DNA from: Dysgonamonadaceae bacterium
GTDB taxonomy: Bacteria > Bacteroidota > Bacteroidia > Bacteroidales > Dysgonomonadaceae
DNA length: 64,000 nt
Assembly (NCBI GenBank): GCA_031254645.1
Contig: JAIRUA010000007.1
Span: 186,001 to 250,000 of the forward strand
Direction of reading: 5' to 3'
The notes beneath the pieces are model-generated. The model saw only the letters and a program-made list of their open reading frames with translations, was not told the origin of the DNA and did not search any database. The translations under genes were made by a program, and so were the position numbers. Of this stretch, positions 26,154 to 35,284 are shown in pieces (positions within the stretch are counted from its first letter, which is position 1; each line of letters starts with the position of its first letter).

Positions 26154-26900
26154 GTGGGCAAAAATAAACTATCAAAATTTGCGGATATGAAATCGTATCC
26201 AAATGTGTTTCAATATACTTTCGAAACGTTGAAAGAAGCGGGGTTTCCATTGAAAGGCAAATGGGGTGCTGATTATTTCAAAAACGACAACCCGATTATT
26301 CTTGAACTCGGCTGTGGCAGAGGCGAATACACTGTAGGATTGGCACGATTATTTCCCAACAAAAATTTTATCGGTATCGACATCAAAGGCGCACGAATGT
26401 GGACCGGTGCTACCGAAGCCATCAACGAAAATCTTACAAATATAGCTTTCCTGCGCACACATATCGAACTGATTCATCATTTTTTCGCCGAAAACGAAGT
26501 ATCGGAAATATGGATTACTTTCCCCGACCCGCAAATGAACAAAACGAATAAGCGGTTGACTTCTACACGATTTATGAAAGAGTACAGTCGCATATTGAAA
26601 CCTGACGGTATCGTGCATTTAAAAACCGACAGCAATTTTCTTTATACTTATACTAATGTAATGACGAAAGAGAATTATCTCGATATTCTTTTCAATACCA
26701 ATGACTTGTACAATTCAGACTTGCAGGACGAAATTTTGCAAATTCAAACTTATTATGAACAACAATGGCGCGGGCGTGGAAAAACAATTAAATATATCAA
26801 ATTTATTTGTCCGAAAGATAAGGATTGGATTGAGCCGGAAGAAGAAATTGAGAAAGATGATTATCGAAGTTTTGGAAGAAATGCGAATAATATGATGTAG
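26154..26900 (+). CDS. trmB: tRNA (guanine-N7-)-methyltransferase
   Basis: Methylates G46 of tRNAs with S-adenosylmethionine. Motifs: [16 protein letters not shown] (SAM binding), [12 protein letters not shown], and [17 protein letters not shown], the TrmB D-P-x-x-K-x-x-x-x-K-R-L signature. The start is set at the GTG of 26154, giving (M)[18 protein letters not shown], the usual N terminus in this phylum; the ATG at 26097 adds an unrelated hydrophobic stretch and lies before the promoter motif. 248 residues. Confidence 0.93.
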   Translation: MGKNKLSKFADMKSYPNVFQYTFETLKEAGFPLKGKWGADYFKNDNPIILELGCGRGEYTVGLARLFPNKNFIGIDIKGARMWTGATEAINENLTNIAFLRTHIELIHHFFAENEVSEIWITFPDPQMNKTNKRLTSTRFMKEYSRILKPDGIVHLKTDSNFLYTYTNVMTKENYLDILFNTNDLYNSDLQDEILQIQTYYEQQWRGRGKTIKYIKFICPKDKDWIEPEEEIEKDDYRSFGRNANNMM

Positions 26901-26967
26901 AGCACGCTAATGACACAGATTTTGCAGATTTACGCAGATTAAATTATGAAAAAGAATGATTTTTTTG

Positions 26968-26975
26968 TACATTTG
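26968..26975 (+). promoter_or_regulatory. Candidate -7 element (TACATTTG) of mrp
   Basis: Plus-strand TACATTTG followed by TACG, 30 nt before the mrp ATG. The gap also has an ACAGATTTTGCAGATTTACG word run just after trmB. Confidence 0.55.
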
Positions 26976-27005
26976 TACGTCAAAAAATAGTAGCACATTA
27001 AAAAA

Positions 27006-28112
27006 ATGGCAATATATCCTCAATTAATATTAGACGCGCTCAAAACCGTGCGCTATCCCGGAACAGGACAAGATATTGTTTCCGCCGGAATGGTGGAAGA
27101 TGACATTCGCATTGACGGAATGAAAGTTACGTTTTCGCTCATTACCCAAAAAGCAAATGATCCATTCATCAAATCGATTGTAAAAATGGCAGAGCAAGCA
27201 ATCCTTACTTATGCTGATAAAGACATTGATATCAAAGGGAATATATCAATAAAATCGAAACAACCACCCCGCCCTGCTTTACCCGATTTATTGCCCAACG
27301 TGAAAAATATTATCGCCGTAGCTTCGGGAAAAGGCGGTGTGGGAAAAAGCACTATTTGTGCGAATCTCGCTGTGGCTTTGACACAAAAAGGATATAAAGT
27401 GGGATTGTTAGATGCCGATATTTTTGGTCCGTCCGTCCCCAAAATGTTTGGTGTAGAAGATGAAAGTGTTGCGTTAGAAAAAAAGGAGGGGCGCGACCTC
27501 ATTATTCCCATCGAAAGCTATGGTGTAAAAATGCTTTCTATCGGCTTTTTCGTCAAAAAAGAAGATGCCGTTGTTTGGCGCGGTGCAATGGCAAGCAATG
27601 CTCTAAAACAGCTTATCAGTGATGCCGATTGGGGAGAATTGGATTATTTTCTCATCGACTTTCCACCCGGAACAAGCGATATTCATCTCACAATTGTGCA
27701 AACAATTCCGATAACAGGTGCAGTTATTGTAAGTACGCCACAGGAAGTGGCACTTGCCGATGCCCGAAAAGGTATCAGTATGTTTACCAACGACAAAGTG
27801 AACGTCCCCATTCTCGGATTAGTAGAAAATATGGCGTGGTTTACACCTGCCGAACTGCCCGAAAATCGTTATTACATTTTCGGAAAAGACGGCGGTAAAC
27901 GATTGGCGGAAGAAAATAATTTTGCGTTATTAGGACAAATTCCTATCGTGCAAAGCATTCGCGAAGGTGGCGACGACGGTGCGCCCGTTGCGTTAAACAC
28001 CAAAAGTATTACCGGGATGGCGTTTTCCGAATTGGCTGATAACGTGATCAAAGCGGTGAAAAAACGAAATCAAGAATTGGGAAAAACAAAAATCGTAAAG
28101 GTAAAACAATAA
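27006..28112 (+). CDS. mrp: Mrp/NBP35-family iron-sulfur cluster carrier ATPase
   Basis: A 368-residue ApbC/Mrp protein that binds and transfers Fe-S clusters. The N-terminal MIP18/DUF59 domain (LILDALKTVRYPGTGQDIV) is followed by a deviant Walker A loop VASGKGGVGKSTICANLA, LLDADIFGPSVPKMFG and FLIDFPPGTSDIHLT. The first gene of a rightward run; the next, a DUF4359-like membrane protein, starts 26 nt after it. Confidence 0.93.
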   Translation: MAIYPQLILDALKTVRYPGTGQDIVSAGMVEDDIRIDGMKVTFSLITQKANDPFIKSIVKMAEQAILTYADKDIDIKGNISIKSKQPPRPALPDLLPNVKNIIAVASGKGGVGKSTICANLAVALTQKGYKVGLLDADIFGPSVPKMFGVEDESVALEKKEGRDLIIPIESYGVKMLSIGFFVKKEDAVVWRGAMASNALKQLISDADWGELDYFLIDFPPGTSDIHLTIVQTIPITGAVIVSTPQEVALADARKGISMFTNDKVNVPILGLVENMAWFTPAELPENRYYIFGKDGGKRLAEENNFALLGQIPIVQSIREGGDDGAPVALNTKSITGMAFSELADNVIKAVKKRNQELGKTKIVKVKQ

Positions 28113-28138
28113 AAATTCAAGCAAATCAACATAAAAAT

Positions 28139-28576
28139 ATGACAGCAAAGCGCAGAAAAAAGAAAAGCAACAAAGGTATTATCTTTCTCATACTCACTGC
28201 CATTGTAGCAGTTATCGCTTTTTTGACCAATCCCGACGAATTGGCGCATCAAAAAGCAATGCAAGCACGCTCGGGTGCCGTTTTAAGTGAAATAGTAGCG
28301 GAACAAAACCCGATTATCCAAACCGCTTGGGGATTAACAGGAAACAGACTGTTGAACGAGTTTGTCAATGCCTATGTTACAACCGACAATTATTATCTGT
28401 TTTCGGTTACAAAAGTAAATTGGGAAGGTCAATCGTATCCCGTTGGCGCAGGTGCATTCGGCAACGTATATATCACGAAACAGTTGAACAAAAACCTCAT
28501 TCAGCCGATGATATACGATGCGAAAAACAAGGTAATTAATTCGGTTCCGCCATTTTTGAGAATCATTTTTCAATAA
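28139..28576 (+). CDS. DUF4359-like membrane-anchored protein
   Basis: A 145-residue protein with a basic N terminus (TAKRRKKKSNKG), one hydrophobic helix (IIFLILTAIVAVIAFLTNP) and an extracytoplasmic domain ending in AGAFGNVYI and PFLRIIF. The TNP-x-E segment right after the helix and the YLFSVTKVNW and VGAGAFG strands match my recollection of DUF4359. Function unknown. It ends 2 nt before the Nudix gene, so both are probably on the mrp transcript. Confidence 0.65.
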   Translation: MTAKRRKKKSNKGIIFLILTAIVAVIAFLTNPDELAHQKAMQARSGAVLSEIVAEQNPIIQTAWGLTGNRLLNEFVNAYVTTDNYYLFSVTKVNWEGQSYPVGAGAFGNVYITKQLNKNLIQPMIYDAKNKVINSVPPFLRIIFQ

Positions 28577-28578
28577 AT

Positions 28579-29091
28579 ATGCAACATCCATTTCATCTCT
28601 TCCGCTTCTGTCCAAAATGCGGCTCTCAACACTTCATTGAAAACAACGAAAAATCGAAAAAGTGTATTGATTGCGGTTTCGTCTATTATTTCAATTCGTC
28701 GGCAGCTGTAGTGGCAGTTATTGAAAACGAAAAAAGTGAAATTTTAGTCGCTACACGCGCCAAAGAGCCCGCCAAAAACACTTTCGACTTACCGGGCGGA
28801 TTTATCGATATGTATGAAACAGCGGAAGAAGCCGTGTGTCGCGAAGTATTAGAAGAAACAGGGTTACAAATAAATTCTGTGCAGTATCTTTTTTCGATTC
28901 CGAATATTTACGTATATTCGGGCTTTGAAGTGCATACAGTTGATATGTTTTTCAGGTGTAAAGCAAATGATTTCAACAACTTGAAAGCAAATGACGATGT
29001 TGCCGAATTGCAATTTATCGCACCGGAAAAGCTCAATCCCGATGATTTTGGATTAACCTCAATACGCAAAGGAATTGAAAAAATATTATAG
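28579..29091 (+). CDS. Nudix hydrolase with N-terminal zinc ribbon
   Basis: A 170-residue protein that probably hydrolyses a nucleoside diphosphate derivative. A zinc ribbon (CPKCGSQHF and CIDCGFVYYFN, two C-x2-C knuckles) precedes a Nudix domain with an intact Nudix box: G at GGFIDMYE, then AVCREVLEETGL, fitting G-x5-E-x7-R-E-x2-E-E-x-G. The zinc ribbon resembles that of NudC-type NADH pyrophosphatases, but the protein is shorter and the substrate is uncertain. Confidence 0.9.
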   Translation: MQHPFHLFRFCPKCGSQHFIENNEKSKKCIDCGFVYYFNSSAAVVAVIENEKSEILVATRAKEPAKNTFDLPGGFIDMYETAEEAVCREVLEETGLQINSVQYLFSIPNIYVYSGFEVHTVDMFFRCKANDFNNLKANDDVAELQFIAPEKLNPDDFGLTSIRKGIEKIL

Positions 29092-29192
29092 AATGTTATT
29101 TCAAAGGAAATAGGAATAAACAAAGTGGTGTTAGAATGCGTCAAAGTTACAGGTAGAGTTTTTTGATTAAAAAGCAACAATTATGAATAACT

Positions 29193-29417
29193 ATGCTAAA
29201 AAATAATGAACATATTGACGGAGTTCCAATAGAACTTCAACAATTGCTCGACAAAGACAAAGAGGCAAAAGATTTTTTTGAAACTCTATCAAAGTCGTAC
29301 AAAAAAGGATATTGCGATTGGGTTGGTTCCGCAAAGCAGGAACAAACAAGGATGTCGCGGGCAGAAAAGGCAATTTTAATGCTTCAAAATAAGCAAAAAA
29401 CTTTGAAAACTATATAA
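29193..29417 (+). CDS. YdeI/OmpD-associated (OmdA-like) small protein
   Basis: A 74-residue protein fitting the C-terminal module of the YdeI/OmpD-associated family: a helical VPIELQQLLDKDKEAKDFFE, then LSKSYKKGYCDWVGSAKQ and the repetitive end RMSRAEKAILMLQN. Family members are annotated as bacteriocin-protection or OmpD-associated, but I know of no firm mechanism. It lies 5 nt before the FISUMP gene. Confidence 0.75.
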   Translation: MLKNNEHIDGVPIELQQLLDKDKEAKDFFETLSKSYKKGYCDWVGSAKQEQTRMSRAEKAILMLQNKQKTLKTI

Positions 29418-29422
29418 TCAAT

Positions 29423-30043
29423 ATGAACAAAAACGTCCTCATCCTCGCCCTAATTACCCTAATGTTCATCGCATTCTCCACAAATTGCGACGCAAAAAAA
29501 AGCATCCTCACAACAGACGAAGGCGTAATCATCAACGGTATTCGTTGGGCAACTCGCAACGTAGATGCACCCGGCACATTCGCCGCCAACCCCGAAGATG
29601 CAGGAATGTTTTATCAATGGAATAGAAAAAAAGGTTGGAATATAACAGATAGAGAAGTGGAGGGTTGGGATAATTCTATTCCCGCAGGCACAGAATGGGA
29701 AGCGGAAAACGACCCTTGCCCCGAAGGTTGGAGAGCTCCCACGCGTGAAGAATTACAGTCGCTTCATAGCGCAGTACATATTTGGGCAACAAATTGGAAC
29801 GACACAGGTATCAATGGTTTTCTTTTCGGTGTCGCACCTCATCTACTGTTTCTTCCTATTGCGGGTTGCCGTAACGACGAAGGTACACTCCACTTTGCAG
29901 GCAATTGGGGATTTTACTGGAGCAATACACAAGGACACGTTACTTCGTGGTCGTGGCATTTGCAAATCAACAGAGGGAACACGAACGTGGGCATCGTCAG
30001 TCGCGCCAGCGGATTTTCCGTTAGATGCGTCGCAAAAAATTAA
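29423..30043 (+). CDS. FISUMP-domain secreted protein (third copy)
   Basis: A 206-residue protein with an N-terminal signal (LILALITLMFIAFSTNC) and one FISUMP domain: INGIRWATRNVDAPGTFA, DAGMFYQWNRKKGW, NDPCPEGWRAPTREEL, FLPIAGCR and SVRCVAKN. Unlike the copies at 6006 and 13948 it has no Big2 Ig domain and is clearly more divergent. The lipobox is poor (Asn before the Cys), so it may be secreted rather than lipidated. It precedes the large TPR gene by 31 nt. Confidence 0.85.
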   Translation: MNKNVLILALITLMFIAFSTNCDAKKSILTTDEGVIINGIRWATRNVDAPGTFAANPEDAGMFYQWNRKKGWNITDREVEGWDNSIPAGTEWEAENDPCPEGWRAPTREELQSLHSAVHIWATNWNDTGINGFLFGVAPHLLFLPIAGCRNDEGTLHFAGNWGFYWSNTQGHVTSWSWHLQINRGNTNVGIVSRASGFSVRCVAKN

Positions 30044-30074
30044 ATCAGAAAAAAATTACATACATAATTAATAT

Positions 30075-33074
30075 ATGAAAAAAATATTTTTGCTCAGTTT
30101 AGTCATTGTAACACAGTTTGCAATCGCTCAACGCACAGTGTATCACCAAATGCCCGAAAAGCTTTTCAATCAAGGGAAAGAGATGTTTTTGGAAGGCAAT
30201 TTCACAGGTGCACAAGATGTTCTCACGCAATACATCAATGAGGGCGACGATGCGTTTCTAAAGGAAGAAGCCGCATATATGATTGCCGTTTCGTCGTTTA
30301 AACGCGGGATTGAGAATAGCAACGACGTGATGTCAGCGTTTCTGACAAGACACCCCGAAACCATTCACCGACACGAAGTTAATTTTCTTATCGGTTCGTA
30401 TTATTTCGACCGAAAAGATTGGCAACACGCTAAATCTTGGTTTGACAGAGCCGATATTGATTATTTAACAGTCTCGAATCAAGAAGATTACAGTTTCCGA
30501 AGTGCATACACAAATTTGCAATTGGGCAACAAGCAAGAAGCCGCTCGATTGTTTGGTTTGCTTTCGCAAAACAGCCGAAAATACGGCGCGACGGGCGATT
30601 TCTATGTCGGCTATATCGAATTTTCGCAAGGAAACATCATTCCTGCAATGGCGCGATTTGACAGAGTGAGACATCACCCCGAATTTCGTGAAGATGTGGC
30701 TTTTTACTCGGCGCAAGCAACATTTTTCGAGGGTAACATCGAAAATGCTATCCGATTGTCGGAATCGTTCCTGCAAACCTATCCGCGCAGCGAACACAAT
30801 GCCGAAATTTTCCGTATGCTCGGAAACAGTTATTATCGTTTGGGGCAAGTTAGCCGAGCAATTTCGTATTACGAAAGATTTCTCGCTACGGGCGCAACAC
30901 TGTTGAGAGGCGATGCCTATTTTCTCGGACTATCGTATTTCGAATCGGGACAATTCAACGAAGCAGTTAGAAGTTTCCAACAAGCTATCGGCGAACGCGA
31001 TGCACTTTCACAAAATGCACAGTTGCATCTCGGGCAAGCACATTTGCGCCTCAATCAACAACAACAGGCACAAATGGCATTTGAAGCTGCTTCGCGTGAT
31101 AATTTCGATCCACAAGTGCGCGAAACGGCAATGTTCAACTTCGCACTATTGGCACACAACACCAATTTCTCGGTGTTTGGCGAATCTATCACATTGTTTG
31201 AAAATTTCTTGCGTGAATTTCCCAACTCACAGCATACGAATCAAGTAAATGATATTCTTGCGGAAACTTTCCTAACCACAAGAGATTATGCGGCAGCTTT
31301 GGCAGCTATCAATCGCATATCAAATCCAGGGCGGCGCATTCTCGAAGCCAAACAAATGGTACTCGTTCAACTTGGAGCACAGGAATTTATCAACGGAAAT
31401 ATGCAACAAGCAATCCAACGTTTCAATGAGAGCATCAGTATGGGTAATTACGATGTAACGGCTCGCAATAGCGCGCTCTTTTGGCGAGGCGAAGCACACT
31501 ATCGTTCAAGAAATTTCCAAAGTGCAGTAAATGATTTTCAACAATTTACGCAGAATGCACCACCTTCTGACGCAAACTTTGCGCTCGGTTGGTACAATTT
31601 GGGTTACGCACATTTTCAACAACAACAATATGAGCAAGCAATAGCCGCTTTCCACCGTTACATCAGTGCCGAAACCAACCGAAACAGAGCCGAATTTGCC
31701 GATGCACATTTACGAATCGGAGATAGCTTTTTCTTCAATCGTAACTTTACTGAAGCCGAACGTTATTTCGCACAAGCTGCCATTATCAACCCTGCTACAG
31801 CGGATTACGCAATGTTCCAACGTGCATTCGTGATGGGATTACAGCGCAATTTTTCGGGTAAAGTGAACATATTAGACGATTTGATGCGTCAGTTCCCCAA
31901 CTCGCAATATTTCGCCGATGCACTTTATCAAAAAGGACGCGCTTTGACAATGTTGAATCGTGAGCAAGAAGCCATTAGCGTACTTCAACAACTGACATCA
32001 CGCTTTCCGAACAGTCCGGTTTCAAGTCAAGGCGGTATTCAATTGGGACAATTATTTTATAATATCGAGCAATATTCGCAAAGTGTTCAAGCACTTCAAA
32101 CAGTTATTCGCAATTTCCCCGGCTCAGATGATGCTCGTTCTGCACTGCTTTTATTAGAAACAGTTTATCGCGATATGGGCGATATTCAAGCATTTATCAA
32201 CTTCGCCAATTCGCTCCCGGGCGGAATGCGCATCACGCCTTCCCGTCAAGATTCGCTTACCTATCTTGCTGCCGAAGGGGTGTTTAATCGTAGCAACAGC
32301 AGCAATAGAGGTCAGGCAGAATCGGCATTGCGACAATATTTGCAAAATTTCCCGAATGGCGTATTCAACAGCGATGCCAACTATCATTTGGGCGTGATTG
32401 CGAATGAAAGAGGCGACCAAACGCAAGCATTGGCGCACTTCCGCAGGGTAATTGATGCAAGTAGTCCGAGATTTATGGACGATGCCTTGGTATTTACTTC
32501 ACAAGCCGAATTTAACCGTGGTAATTTCCGCGAAGCGTTAGCCGATTATTCAAGATTGGCAAACGTGGCGCGAAGCACGGCTAATCGTCAAATCGGGCAA
32601 TTAGGTGTTGTGCGCTCGCAATCGCGACTTGGCAACTTTCACGAAGCCATTCGTGGTGCTAGCGAGGTACTCGACAATGCTACAAATCTATCGCCCGAAA
32701 CCGTTACTGAAATGCGTTACTTACGTGGGAAAGCACGTATGCAAACAGGCGAAACAAATGCTGCAATAGAAGATCTTCAAGCAATAGCAAGTGATACGAG
32801 AAGCGTATTTGGTGCAGAAGCACAGTTTATTCTCGCCGATACTTATTTCCGTTGGAATGAGTTTGATAGAGCCATTGCACAAGTAAATGATTTTATGCAA
32901 AGAGGGACGCCACATCAATATTGGATGGCACGCGCAGTGATTGTTTTTGCAGATGCGCATCGAGCAAAAGGCGATGATTTTACGGCAAGACAATTTTTGG
33001 AAAATTTGAGGTCGAATTATCAAGGCGGTGAAGCGGATATTCAACAAATGATTAATGAGAGATTAAATAGATGA
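30075..33074 (+). CDS. Large periplasmic/outer-membrane TPR protein
   Basis: A 999-residue secreted protein with signal peptide KKIFLLSLVIVTQFAIAQ followed almost entirely by tetratricopeptide-type repeats, visible as recurring segments such as LGQVSRAISYYERFL, LGYAHFQQQQYEQAIAAF and LGQLFYNIEQYSQSVQAL. Low-complexity Gln stretches are common. Such proteins serve as scaffolds at the cell envelope. The next gene, after a short repeat hairpin, is an outer-membrane beta-barrel protein, so the two may work together; this pairing is my inference. Confidence 0.88.
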   Translation: MKKIFLLSLVIVTQFAIAQRTVYHQMPEKLFNQGKEMFLEGNFTGAQDVLTQYINEGDDAFLKEEAAYMIAVSSFKRGIENSNDVMSAFLTRHPETIHRHEVNFLIGSYYFDRKDWQHAKSWFDRADIDYLTVSNQEDYSFRSAYTNLQLGNKQEAARLFGLLSQNSRKYGATGDFYVGYIEFSQGNIIPAMARFDRVRHHPEFREDVAFYSAQATFFEGNIENAIRLSESFLQTYPRSEHNAEIFRMLGNSYYRLGQVSRAISYYERFLATGATLLRGDAYFLGLSYFESGQFNEAVRSFQQAIGERDALSQNAQLHLGQAHLRLNQQQQAQMAFEAASRDNFDPQVRETAMFNFALLAHNTNFSVFGESITLFENFLREFPNSQHTNQVNDILAETFLTTRDYAAALAAINRISNPGRRILEAKQMVLVQLGAQEFINGNMQQAIQRFNESISMGNYDVTARNSALFWRGEAHYRSRNFQSAVNDFQQFTQNAPPSDANFALGWYNLGYAHFQQQQYEQAIAAFHRYISAETNRNRAEFADAHLRIGDSFFFNRNFTEAERYFAQAAIINPATADYAMFQRAFVMGLQRNFSGKVNILDDLMRQFPNSQYFADALYQKGRALTMLNREQEAISVLQQLTSRFPNSPVSSQGGIQLGQLFYNIEQYSQSVQALQTVIRNFPGSDDARSALLLLETVYRDMGDIQAFINFANSLPGGMRITPSRQDSLTYLAAEGVFNRSNSSNRGQAESALRQYLQNFPNGVFNSDANYHLGVIANERGDQTQALAHFRRVIDASSPRFMDDALVFTSQAEFNRGNFREALADYSRLANVARSTANRQIGQLGVVRSQSRLGNFHEAIRGASEVLDNATNLSPETVTEMRYLRGKARMQTGETNAAIEDLQAIASDTRSVFGAEAQFILADTYFRWNEFDRAIAQVNDFMQRGTPHQYWMARAVIVFADAHRAKGDDFTARQFLENLRSNYQGGEADIQQMINERLNR

Positions 33075-33107
33075 TTGTAGGGGCAGACCTATGTGTCTGT
33101 TCTTAAA
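33073..33107 (+). repeat. GATTGTAGG hairpin repeat, copy 1
   Basis: Starts GATTGTAGGGGCAGAC and can fold GGCAGAC against GTCTGTT. It overlaps the TPR stop codon (33072-33074). Copy 2 is at 52078-52112 on the other strand, about three quarters identical by eye. The element resembles short interspersed hairpins often seen in Bacteroidetes intergenic DNA. Confidence 0.65.
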
Positions 33108-33123
33108 AAACGAAATGATAAAT

Positions 33124-34854
33124 ATGAAAAAATATATTTTTACCATAGCCGCAAGTTTACTGATTACTTCAACAGTATTCGCTCAACAACAACCGGCAGA
33201 CACGCTTTTGCGTCGTCAAATGGAACTTGAGCGCGATTTTAATCCTACGTCGAGGGCAGCCAACAAAATCAACTCGTTGCCAGCTCTTCCACAGCCTGTT
33301 ATACAGCGTGCGAACACTAATTTTTCCACATGGGCAGGACGTACTACACCACCGTTGGAAATTGCACTTCCACGTCCTGCAACAACAATGACGGAGATTC
33401 CATTTGATAGAAGCAGGGGCTATATTTCGCTCAATGCCGGAAATTATGCCAACGTTGATGGCGCAGCCGGTTATCGTTTTATTGATAACGGACGGAGTAT
33501 GCTTGGACTCAATCTTTTGCACAACTCCACAAATGGAAATGTGAATTATGTACAGGAGGATTCCGATCCGAAAAGCAACAAGCTTTTCTTGATGGATAAT
33601 TTCGTACAACTGCGCTTCAATCAAATATTTGACGCGTTACATCTAAATATGCACGTGTCATATTTGCATTCGATGTTCAATTATTATGGAAATACGTTTT
33701 CAGAAAACCGTTGGTTCGAAAACGAAAATCAGCGATTGGGCGTTTTCAATGCAAATATCGGATTCGAGTCGCAAAATACAAGTAGATTTGGTTATCGTGG
33801 AAGTGTTGATTTGAAGAATTTCAACACAAAATTCGGCGATTCGCTTGCGCAAAATGGTATTCGAGGAAATGAGATAGATGCGATGCTCGGTTTCAGCCAA
33901 CCATTTAGCGCCGGTGCGGGCAACAGCAGAATCGGCATTGACGGACGATTTTTCACAACTATATATGGCGATACACTTCAAAACTATTCGCAAGTGACGG
34001 CAGCGCCGTATATTGCGTTTAGGGGTGATAGATTTTCGGCGCGACTCGGTGCAGATGTGCAGATGCAGTTTATCGATGGCAACAAAATTCGCGTTGTTCC
34101 GAATGTTGATATAAATTTGTTACTCAGCAGTCACTCATCGCTTTATGCAAAAGCACACGGCGGGTTTAATCCGAATACATTCGTGAGTGTGATGAACGAA
34201 TCGCGTTATGTAACACCAATAGCGGCAGCCACGATGAAACCTTCGTTTACAGTGGTGGATTTGGAAGTTGGTGCACGAATTGGCGAGTTGAGCGGTTTCC
34301 GTTTCGATATTTTCGGTGGATTTAGACAGACTGATGACGCATATTTTTTGGTGAATGACGCAATGTATTATTATCATCCCGGTGGTATTGCTTTGCCTCC
34401 TATTATTACTCCAATTGAAAGTTTAACACCTATGTTGGGAAATCTCTCTCACTCTCACGTTGGTGGAATGATTCAAACAAATATTTGGGCACCGCTGGAT
34501 TTGTCGTTACGCTTGAAAAAGAATTTTTATACAGTCAAAGAGATGTTCGATGAATCGAAAGCATACAACAAACCCGGTTTCGAAACAGATATTCGTGCAA
34601 CATTTGAAGCAACAAGCGCATTGAGATTTACGTTGAATTATTATTTTGCAGGCGACCGTTGGACGCGTTTTTTCAGCGAAAATGTGAAAATAAACAATAT
34701 CAACGACCTCAATTTCGGTGCAACCTATCGAATTACCGATTTTCTTTCGGTTAATTTGAAAGCAAACAATTTGTTGTTCCAAAAGTATGATATTTGGTAC
34801 GGATTTCCGGCACAAGGTTTTAATGCGATGGGTGGATTTACGTTTAAGTTTTAA
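33124..34854 (+). CDS. Outer-membrane beta-barrel protein
   Basis: A 576-residue protein with signal peptide KKYIFTIAASLLITSTVFAQ, then alternating aromatic/polar strands (RGYISLNAGNYANVDGA, RFSARLGADVQMQF) and the C-terminal phenylalanine end GGFTFKF typical of outer-membrane barrels. Start taken at 33124, which gives a clean signal peptide; the frame upstream to 33091 is repeat-derived. A TonB-dependent plug domain is not visible. Likely a porin-like partner of the preceding TPR protein. Confidence 0.8.
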   Translation: MKKYIFTIAASLLITSTVFAQQQPADTLLRRQMELERDFNPTSRAANKINSLPALPQPVIQRANTNFSTWAGRTTPPLEIALPRPATTMTEIPFDRSRGYISLNAGNYANVDGAAGYRFIDNGRSMLGLNLLHNSTNGNVNYVQEDSDPKSNKLFLMDNFVQLRFNQIFDALHLNMHVSYLHSMFNYYGNTFSENRWFENENQRLGVFNANIGFESQNTSRFGYRGSVDLKNFNTKFGDSLAQNGIRGNEIDAMLGFSQPFSAGAGNSRIGIDGRFFTTIYGDTLQNYSQVTAAPYIAFRGDRFSARLGADVQMQFIDGNKIRVVPNVDINLLLSSHSSLYAKAHGGFNPNTFVSVMNESRYVTPIAAATMKPSFTVVDLEVGARIGELSGFRFDIFGGFRQTDDAYFLVNDAMYYYHPGGIALPPIITPIESLTPMLGNLSHSHVGGMIQTNIWAPLDLSLRLKKNFYTVKEMFDESKAYNKPGFETDIRATFEATSALRFTLNYYFAGDRWTRFFSENVKINNINDLNFGATYRITDFLSVNLKANNLLFQKYDIWYGFPAQGFNAMGGFTFKF

Positions 34855-34941
34855 TTTGTTGTTGATTCGTTGATTTGGTTATTTGTTTATTTGACGAGTT
34901 GCTAATCAACGAATCAACGCATAATCAAATCAACAACAAAT
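34854..34941. repeat. Nested inverted repeat, GTTGATT word family
   Basis: Outer stem 34854-34867 with 34928-34941 (14 bp, ATTTGTTGTTGATT) and inner stem 34861-34875 with 34904-34918 (15 bp). The two stems share bases, so they are alternatives. The outer right arm ends inside the ATG of the next gene (34940) and the left arm starts at the stop of the barrel gene. Confidence 0.85.
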
Positions 34942-35284
34942 GAACGACAATTTATATAAAATTTCTGCCATTCTTATCCTCGTCGCTGCCCTACTCTACT
35001 TTTTCTTTCCTACGCTAGCAGCGTGGATAATGGTTTTTGCTGTGGCAACATTTATTGTTCTTACAGCAAAAAATCCTTATCCAGGTAAAAGTGTTCGTGG
35101 AAAAAGATTGTTTGGCTTTCAGATTTTTGCGTGTATGCTGATGGCTGTGGCGGCATATCTAATGCTTAGAGAGCGAAACGAATGGGTAGTGGCGATGCTT
35201 ATTGCAGCGTTTTTACAATTGTATGCGGCGATAATTATTCCGAAGGAATTGGAAAAAGAAAAAAACGAAACGAACAACAAGTAA
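34940..35284 (+). CDS. Small multi-pass membrane protein of unknown function
   Basis: A 114-residue protein with about four hydrophobic helices (ISAILILVAALLYFFF, AAWIMVFAVATFIVLT, FQIFACMLMAVAAYLM, WVVAMLIAAFLQLYAAII) and a charged C-terminal tail. No family recognised. Its stop codon overlaps the xerD start (TAATG), so the two are coupled. The start codon lies inside the right arm of the inverted repeat. Confidence 0.75.
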   Translation: MNDNLYKISAILILVAALLYFFFPTLAAWIMVFAVATFIVLTAKNPYPGKSVRGKRLFGFQIFACMLMAVAAYLMLRERNEWVVAMLIAAFLQLYAAIIIPKELEKEKNETNNK

